DNA of 64,000 nt from Foliimonas ilicis (GTDB lineage: Bacteria; Pseudomonadota; Alphaproteobacteria; Rhizobiales; Rhizobiaceae): the NCBI RefSeq assembly GCF_039939195.1, contig NZ_JBDUUH010000001.1, forward strand, positions 682,001 through 746,000. The letters are read 5' to 3'. Under the pieces are notes generated by a model that was given only the letters and a program-made list of their open reading frames with translations, searched no databases and was not told the DNA's origin. The first letter of the stretch is position 1. Each line of letters begins with the position of its first letter. The position numbers and the translations under genes are program-made. This document shows, in pieces, positions 59,202-64,000 of this stretch.

Positions 59202-60236
59202 TCAGGTATTCACTGTTTCGAAACCTGCCACGAGAGCTGCCATGTCGGCAGGAAGCGGGGCTTCAAAGCTCATATGAATGTGGGTTGTGGGGTGCTCGAA
59301 TGCAAGAAGTCGCGCATGCAGCGCCTGTCTCGGGAATGCTTCAACAAGTGTCTTCACATTTTCGGGAAGACGGTTCGCCTTGGTGCGGAACGCCTGGCCA
59401 TATTCGCGGTCGCCGATCAGCGGGTGGCCAAGATGAGCCATGTGAACGCGGATCTGGTGGGTGCGGCCGGTTTCGAGACGGCATTCGACAAGCGTCGCCG
59501 TTGCAATGTCCGTGCGGCCTTCGCCATAGCGGTCAAGCACAGTGAAATGCGTGATCGCATGGCGGGCATCGTCGCGCTTCTCGTTGACGACGGCGCGGCG
59601 CACCCGGTCTGTGGCGCGGCCAAGCGCTGCATCGATCGTTCCGGTCATGCGCGAGGGAATGCCCCAGACGAGCGCCACATAGGCGCGTTCCAGATCGCCG
59701 GTCCGGCCATGATCGGCAAAGGCTTCGGAAAGCACGCGATGCGCAAGGTCGGTCTTGGCCACGACCATGACGCCGCTGGTTTCCTTGTCCAGGCGGTGCA
59801 CGATGCCGGGACGCTTCACGCCGCCAATGCCGGATAGGCTGTCGCCGCAATGATGGATCAGCGCGTTGACGAGCGTTCCGGTCCAGTTTCCGGCACCCGG
59901 ATGAACGACAAGACCGGATGGTTTGTCGAGGACGATCAACTGGTCGTCTTCATAGAGTATGTTGAGCGGAATGTTTTCGCCCTGCGGCTCGGCAGGCTCC
60001 GCTTCAGGCAACTCGATGGAAACGCGCTCACCGGCGGTGATGCGACGCTTGGTTTCGGCGGCGGGCTGATCGCCCACGAGAACCGCGCCCTGCTTGATGA
60101 GCTGCTGGATGCGGTTGCGCGAAAAATCGGGTGCAAGCTTTGCGGCAAGCCACTGGTCAAGCCTCAAACCATCGGCGTCCGGTGTCACTTCCAGCACTAT
60201 CAATCCTGAATTCTGTTCGGTATCAGGATCATTCAT
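59202..60236 (-). CDS. rluD: 23S rRNA pseudouridine synthase, RluD family
   Basis: A 344-residue protein. N-terminal S4 domain: LRLDQWLAAKLAPDFSRNRIQQLIKQGAVLV. The catalytic HRLDKETSG motif (Asp) is present, along with RTHQIRVHMAHLGHPLIGD. It isomerises uridines in helix 69 of 23S rRNA. Divergent from the DUF6476 gene, upstream of rpoH on the same strand. Confidence 0.95.
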   Translation of the reverse strand: MNDPDTEQNSGLIVLEVTPDADGLRLDQWLAAKLAPDFSRNRIQQLIKQGAVLVGDQPAAETKRRITAGERVSIELPEAEPAEPQGENIPLNILYEDDQLIVLDKPSGLVVHPGAGNWTGTLVNALIHHCGDSLSGIGGVKRPGIVHRLDKETSGVMVVAKTDLAHRVLSEAFADHGRTGDLERAYVALVWGIPSRMTGTIDAALGRATDRVRRAVVNEKRDDARHAITHFTVLDRYGEGRTDIATATLVECRLETGRTHQIRVHMAHLGHPLIGDREYGQAFRTKANRLPENVKTLVEAFPRQALHARLLAFEHPTTHIHMSFEAPLPADMAALVAGFETVNT

Positions 60237-60272
60237 TTTCTACACCTTGCCGTTCGAACCGGATTTGAGACC

Positions 60273-60659
60273 ATGACATCGCCTAACCTCGACGACGAAA
60301 ACGAAGAAAAGCCGCTCGACCCGGCCGTAGAGCGCGTGCGCCGAAAGCTGGTGCGATTTATCGTCATCAATCTTGGTCTGCTGTTCGTCGCCCTTATGGC
60401 GGTCGTTGGCGCGCTTGTCTACAAAACACGCGCTCCGTCTTCGGCACCAGCGGTCGAACGCAGCGAAATCCCAGCGCCGGATGGCCAGAACATCGTCGAA
60501 GGCGAAATTTCATTGCCTGCCGGATCACGGATCGTGTCGCAATCGCTTTCTGGAAAGCGGATCACGCTTGACGTGGAATTGCAGGATGGCAGCCGGACGA
60601 TCTTTCTCTACGATTTTTCAGAGCGTCGCGTCATCGGGCAGGTTCGGGTCACCCGATAG
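60273..60659 (+). CDS. DUF6476-like single-pass membrane protein
   Basis: A 128-residue protein. One membrane helix (VRFIVINLGLLFVALMAVVGALVY, residues about 27-50) precedes a periplasmic domain of beta character (EISLPAGSRIVSQSLSGKRITLDVEL, in part). Found divergent from rluD in many alphaproteobacteria. Function unknown. Its stop overlaps the GTG of the next gene by one base. Confidence 0.75.
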   Translation: MTSPNLDDENEEKPLDPAVERVRRKLVRFIVINLGLLFVALMAVVGALVYKTRAPSSAPAVERSEIPAPDGQNIVEGEISLPAGSRIVSQSLSGKRITLDVELQDGSRTIFLYDFSERRVIGQVRVTR

Positions 60660-61054
60660 TGAGCGCACAACGCATCGCGACGGTTTGCCTGGTCGTGCGC
60701 GACTATGATGAAGCGCGCGACTGGTATGTCGAAAAGCTCGGTTTCGTGCTGCATGCAGATGTCGATCTCGGCGAGGGCAAACGCTGGGTGGTGGTTGGAC
60801 CTTCCGGTGATCACGGCGCTCGCCTGCTTCTGGCCGAAGCAAAAAATGACGCCGAGCTTTCGCGCGTCGGGAACCAGACCGGCGGACGGGTTTTCCTTTT
60901 TCTCGAAACCGACGATTTCGAGCGCGACCACCAGGCGATGGTGAATCGTGGCGTGACGTTCAAGGAAGAACCGCGCCGCGAGGCATATGGCACCGTTGCG
61001 GTGTTTGCCGATCTCTATGGCAATCTCTGGGATCTGATCGAACCGAAAGGTTGA
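60659..61054 (+). CDS. VOC family protein
   Basis: A 131-residue protein starting at GTG 60659, sharing a base with the upstream stop. RIATVCLVVRDYDEARDWYVEKLGF opens the module, and GTVAVFADLYGNLWDLIEP closes it with the usual final Glu. A glyoxalase-fold protein of unknown substrate, translationally coupled to DUF6476. Confidence 0.87.
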   Translation: MSAQRIATVCLVVRDYDEARDWYVEKLGFVLHADVDLGEGKRWVVVGPSGDHGARLLLAEAKNDAELSRVGNQTGGRVFLFLETDDFERDHQAMVNRGVTFKEEPRREAYGTVAVFADLYGNLWDLIEPKG

Positions 61055-61076
61055 ACGTCCGGCCCGCGAAACACGG

Positions 61077-61104
61077 TTGCCTTTTAAGGAATGCTCGCCT
61101 ATAT
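61077..61104 (+). promoter_or_regulatory. Promoter of the tRNA-Glu gene
   Basis: TTGCCT (61077-61082) and CTATAT (61099-61104), spacer 16, placed 15 bases before the mature tRNA. Confidence 0.6.
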
Positions 61105-61119
61105 CGCCTCTTGTCTTCC

Positions 61120-61194
61120 GCGCCCATCGTCTAGCGGTCAGGACACCGCCCTCTCACGGCGGGAACAGGGGTTCGATTCCCCTTGGGCGTACCA
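61120..61194 (+). tRNA. tRNA-Glu (CTC)
   Basis: Cloverleaf read directly: acceptor GCGCCCA/TGGGCGT, anticodon stem CCGCC/GGCGG with loop CTCTCAC giving anticodon CTC, T arm AGGGGTTCGATTCCCCT, and encoded CCA. The first pair is G-U. A toxin-antitoxin pair starts shortly after it. Confidence 0.97.
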
Positions 61195-61295
61195 ACAAAA
61201 TCAAAAACTTAGCTATTAGCGACCAACGATGGTGTCCCAATTGAGCCGTTGATATGCCGGATCACTCGTGCACATTGATGCGCGGTTCGATTTTG

Positions 61296-61357
61296 AAATG
61301 TATCGCGGGATGATACATTTCCCTTGCAAAAAGGTCATGTATCATGCGATGATACAT
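61296..61357. promoter_or_regulatory. Twin operators of higBA
   Basis: Site 1: AAATGTATC (61296-61304) and GATACATTT (61312-61320). Site 2: ATGTATC (61337-61343) and GATACAT (61351-61357). Both have seven-base spacers and perfect arms; centres are 39 bases apart. They precede the toxin ATG at 61373. Confidence 0.82.
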
Positions 61358-61372
61358 TCTGGCGAGGGGAGA

Positions 61373-61654
61373 ATGATTGTAAGTTATGCTGACAAGCGAA
61401 CTGAAGCGGTCGCGGGCGGAAAAGCGCCTAAGGGGTTTCCTTCCGATATTTTAAGGACAGCACAGCGAAAGCTTACGATACTCGAAAACGCAACCTGCCT
61501 GGATGATTTACGTTCTCCACCGGGGAACCGATTGGAGGCCCTTCATAATGACAGGAAAGGGCAACATTCCATCAGAATAAACGACCAGTGGCGCATCTGT
61601 TTCGTTTGGACTGAAGCGGGACCAGAAAGCGTTGAAGTGGTAGATTATCATTGA
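61373..61654 (+). CDS. higB: HigB-type RelE-fold toxin
   Basis: A 93-residue protein from ATG 61373 with GAGGGGA upstream. LRTAQRKLTILENATCLDDLRSPPGNRLEALHNDRKGQHSIRINDQWRICFVW (quoted by segment) is the HigB/RelE-like core, with basic residues for ribosome-dependent mRNA cleavage. The longer upstream frame covers the operators and is rejected. Toxin-first order and the HTH antitoxin gene next door are typical of higBA. Confidence 0.92.
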   Translation: MIVSYADKRTEAVAGGKAPKGFPSDILRTAQRKLTILENATCLDDLRSPPGNRLEALHNDRKGQHSIRINDQWRICFVWTEAGPESVEVVDYH

Positions 61655-61668
61655 AGGATGGAACGGCT

Positions 61669-61983
61669 ATGAAAAATTCGATTCTTCCGCCAATTCATCC
61701 TGGTGAAATTCTTCGCGAAGAATATCTCATTCCATTAGGTATGAGCGCTGGTGCGCTTGCCAGGGCAATAGAGGTTCCCCGTACTCGCATTGAACGTATA
61801 GCTAGCGAACAGACGTCCGTAACCACAGATACTGCGTTGCGTCTGGCCAAGTTTTTCGGGACCTCCCCTGAGTTCTGGATGAATTTGCAGAACAGCTACG
61901 ACATCAAGGTCCACTCCAAGAGTATGGGGGACGCATTGATCTCAATCGAGCCTTATGACATGCACGAAAAGCGTTATGCTTGA
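61669..61983 (+). CDS. higA: HigA-type HTH antitoxin
   Basis: About 104 residues from ATG 61669 (an in-frame TTG at 61651 overlaps the toxin end). IHPGEILREEYLIPLGMSAGALARAIEVPRTRIERI (in parts) is the Xre-type helix-turn-helix, and FGTSPEFWMNLQNSYD is the conserved HigA C-terminal motif. Neutralises HigB and represses the operon through the twin operators. Confidence 0.94.
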   Translation: MKNSILPPIHPGEILREEYLIPLGMSAGALARAIEVPRTRIERIASEQTSVTTDTALRLAKFFGTSPEFWMNLQNSYDIKVHSKSMGDALISIEPYDMHEKRYA

Positions 61984-62093
61984 TCTGCATTAAATGCGGC
62001 GTATCTTGATCGCCAATACGTGGCTGCATCTGGACTTTTGTTCGTTTGCCATGCGCCGGTTGAAAGCTTGGGCATGCCAAATCTCGGCAAGCT

Positions 62094-63044
62094 TCAGTAA
62101 GTAACGGTGACGATGACCGTGTCATTGTAGACGCCCGGCGACGGGGTCTGTTGAGCTGGCACCCTGCCGTAAATGGGGATGTTTTGTGCCGATCCGGCTC
62201 CTGTTCCGGATGCGAGTGTGCCGCCGGAGTTTCCCCAGGGCTGCGATCGGTTGGCATCCTTGTAGAGACCGTAGATGACGGCCTCGCTCCCGAGGGTCAT
62301 GCGGCGCTGTGTCGGTGCTGTTCCCGTCTGACCATTGTTGAGGCCGATGGAGTAACTCGTTCCGGCCGTGCATGAGAGACTCAGGCCGCCAGGAGCATCG
62401 ACCGCAGTATCCAGGACGCCATGCGGTCCGAAGTTTATGTTCTGCGCCGTGACCTTGCAGTTGGCTTTCACATTCGCCTGCGTAATGAAAGTAGCCCGCG
62501 TCGTATTCTGCGTGACGGCGGAACACGGCGGCGGCGTGGCCAGAAGCCCGTAGTTGACATAGTTGAAGGAGACTCCAGTGCCGGCAAAACTCGATGTATG
62601 CAAACCGGGGCTGGCGGAAAGCTGGTTTGCGGGCACGCGGGCATAGATGGTTCGGTTTATCGTTGCCGGCAGCAACAATTGCAGGAAATCGAAAAAGACA
62701 GGCGTGCCGAGCGCAGTTTGCTCACGAGAGCCCCACAGTATGGAACGAGCTGCGTTCTGGTAGAAATTGTATTCCAGCACGTTGTTGGACGCGCCCAGCA
62801 TTCTGCGCGTCGATCCGCTGGCGCCGCCTGAGCCCGCATTTATATTCAGACAAACGCGAAGATTGGTGAGAAGCCCGTTGCTGCATGTGGTGGAAACCAC
62901 GCCCGTCGTATCGACATTCGTGCCGGAAAGTGTGTCCACATCTCCGAAATTGACCGTCGAAACGGTGAATGTGCAGGTCTGTGCGCTTGCCGAAAGGGTC
63001 GCAAAAAGGATCGGGATCGTGGCGAGCGCTATTTTTCGGATCAT
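62094..63044 (-). CDS. Spore coat U (SCPU) domain pilin-like protein, two domains
   Basis: About 316 residues from ATG 63044 (GAGG seven bases upstream). Signal peptide KIALATIPILFATLSASA. Two tandem SCPU domains are visible: CTFTVSTVNFGDVDTLSG to ARVPANQLSASPGLH, then NCKVTAQNINFGPHGVLD to GRVPAQQTPSPGVYNDTV. Such proteins are subunits or tip adhesins of archaic (Csu-type) chaperone-usher pili. It follows the usher gene by eight bases. Confidence 0.88.
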   Translation of the reverse strand: MIRKIALATIPILFATLSASAQTCTFTVSTVNFGDVDTLSGTNVDTTGVVSTTCSNGLLTNLRVCLNINAGSGGASGSTRRMLGASNNVLEYNFYQNAARSILWGSREQTALGTPVFFDFLQLLLPATINRTIYARVPANQLSASPGLHTSSFAGTGVSFNYVNYGLLATPPPCSAVTQNTTRATFITQANVKANCKVTAQNINFGPHGVLDTAVDAPGGLSLSCTAGTSYSIGLNNGQTGTAPTQRRMTLGSEAVIYGLYKDANRSQPWGNSGGTLASGTGAGSAQNIPIYGRVPAQQTPSPGVYNDTVIVTVTY

Positions 63045-63052
63045 ATCATGCC

Positions 63053-64000
63053 TCAATTCACGGTTCTGCAAACGGTGTCGGGAAGCTGCACCTGTTCGCC
63101 TTCCCTGGCTTCGAAGCTGAATTCTGCAGTGCAGGGGGCTTTGCCGGGCTGCTCGATCACGACACGGTTTCGAGTTTCGAGGCCGGGGATGTAGGCCTGC
63201 CCGTCATAGCCGACGATGAAGCTTTCCGACGCTCCGGCGATTTTGCCCGTCGAGCCTTCGCTCAGATATTCGCCTGCCTCGTCACGGAAGGAGATGAGTG
63301 CGGCCTGCGAATGGGTTTCGACCTGAAACTTGACTACGGCACCGCTGCGGTCTGCAGGGACTGCGGTTTCGTGCGTGCCGGAGATCGTCGCGTCGAGCGG
63401 CAGATTGTCGGGCGAGATCGTTATTCGGTTGGGCTCGTATGAGCGCAGATTGGGGATCAGCAATTTGCCGGATCGGTTTGTTCGTCCGGCTGGCCGGTTC
63501 TCGTATTGGACCTCGACATCGGGCGCGCCCGTATCAACGACAGCGAAAGCCTCGTCGATGCGATTGGAGAAAAAGACGCCTTCGCCAGCAATCGCCACGG
63601 CACCGTCGACCTGGCCGCTGACGCGGAAGTCTTTTTCGAATTGCTGAACACCGGCTTCGAGTTTTGCAATCGGCGTGCGGTAACTGCCGGAAGCGGCACG
63701 GTTGACATAGGCGCCCTCCGTATCGCGGATACGCCAGCCATAGTCGCCGATTTCACCGCCCATCGACCGTGCAATATCTGCCGTTACCGCCGTGCTATCT
63801 TTGTTGTGGGACACGTTTGTTGCGGCGTTGATGTGTTCACCGAAGGAAATGGAAAGGCCCGCAAAGGCACCGAACGAGTCCCTGTCCTCCAAATCCTTGA
63901 ATGCGGTCGCATAGACGGATGCACGCTTTCCGATCTGGCGATTGAGCGACAGGCTCAGGGTCTGCGCACGTTCCTCGTCAGCCGTTTCGAGCCTCGTATA
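63053..64000 (-). CDS. Fimbrial outer-membrane usher protein, N-terminal part missing
   Basis: The frame is open to the right edge, so the start lies outside. Visible part (about 315 residues): barrel strands (LSLSLNRQIGKRASVYATAF), then the C-terminal region with GKLLIPNLRSYEPNRITISPDNLPLDA and the plug-type closing domain GQAYIPGLETRNRV, ending ...LPDTVCRTVN. It matches CsuD/FimD-like ushers of chaperone-usher pili. The chaperone gene is expected further right. Confidence 0.88.
   Translation of the reverse strand, partial: YTRLETADEERAQTLSLSLNRQIGKRASVYATAFKDLEDRDSFGAFAGLSISFGEHINAATNVSHNKDSTAVTADIARSMGGEIGDYGWRIRDTEGAYVNRAASGSYRTPIAKLEAGVQQFEKDFRVSGQVDGAVAIAGEGVFFSNRIDEAFAVVDTGAPDVEVQYENRPAGRTNRSGKLLIPNLRSYEPNRITISPDNLPLDATISGTHETAVPADRSGAVVKFQVETHSQAALISFRDEAGEYLSEGSTGKIAGASESFIVGYDGQAYIPGLETRNRVVIEQPGKAPCTAEFSFEAREGEQVQLPDTVCRTVN

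Noticed and set aside
61268..61372. N-terminal extension of the HigB toxin
   Set aside because: It would translate through both operator palindromes; ATG 61373 has a good ribosome site and matches the family start.

Overview
The window is chromosomal DNA of an alphaproteobacterium of the order Hyphomicrobiales, most likely Brucellaceae (Brucella/Ochrobactrum type). This rests on recognised gene content: gapR (DUF2312), trcR (DUF1013), DUF1192, DUF1244, DUF1036 and DUF465 proteins, an alpha-type RpoH, a tkt-gap-pgk block, rluD-DUF6476, and high-GC coding with strong third-position bias. No rRNA, prophage, transposase or CRISPR array was seen. Species was not determined.

Layout. 1-9 kb: the end of a MotB/OmpA-like envelope protein, a flavoprotein dehydrogenase, a vapBC toxin-antitoxin pair with a perfect palindromic operator, an ABC exporter, rpmE, and a TetR regulator divergent from an NmrA-family reductase. 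9-15 kb: yebC coupled to a SelW-like protein, an ArsR regulator divergent from a SRPBCC/glyoxalase pair, terC, ymdB, 5-formyl-THF cyclo-ligase and a probable 6S RNA. 15-20 kb: a MoxR ATPase and a VWA (CoxE-like) protein separated by an acetyltransferase and a lysozyme-like lipoprotein, then a repeat-rich non-coding stretch before msrB. 20-25 kb: a DEAD-box helicase and a PepSY/DUF2946 pair.

25-33 kb is the most coherent regulatory unit. Two adenosylcobalamin riboswitches 3.5 kb apart precede metE plus an acyl-CoA thioesterase, and nrdHIEF. Both enzymes are B12-independent alternatives (to MetH and to a B12-dependent ribonucleotide reductase), so the region should be shut off when cobalamin is plentiful. 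33-46 kb is largely housekeeping: gapR, DUF1244, N-formylglutamate amidohydrolase, DUF1036-pyk, rpmJ, purEK, two divergent DUF465 proteins, an ArsR-MFS pair, a quinone reductase, and trcR. 46-52 kb holds a lone membrane protein, then a WYL regulator, a DJ-1/PfpI protein and a DUF1127 protein tied together by two matching palindromes, then an SDR and a SRPBCC-prpE pair. 52-59 kb has pgk, gap, tkt, DUF4164, zapA and rpoH. 59-64 kb has rluD, DUF6476, a VOC protein, tRNA-Glu, a higBA pair with twin operators, and the end of a spore-coat-U/usher pilus locus that runs off the right edge.

The most notable large-scale feature is that zapA lies 42 kb from the probable 6S RNA and cyclo-ligase gene and is oppositely oriented to them. 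These three are normally consecutive (zapA-ssrS-fau). Inverting the segment from about 15.1 to 57.7 kb restores the canonical order, and repeat sequences lie at both junctions. Four kinds of palindromic intergenic repeat occur in the window, one in two full-length copies with a shared core. Function assignments come from reading protein motifs; no database search was possible.
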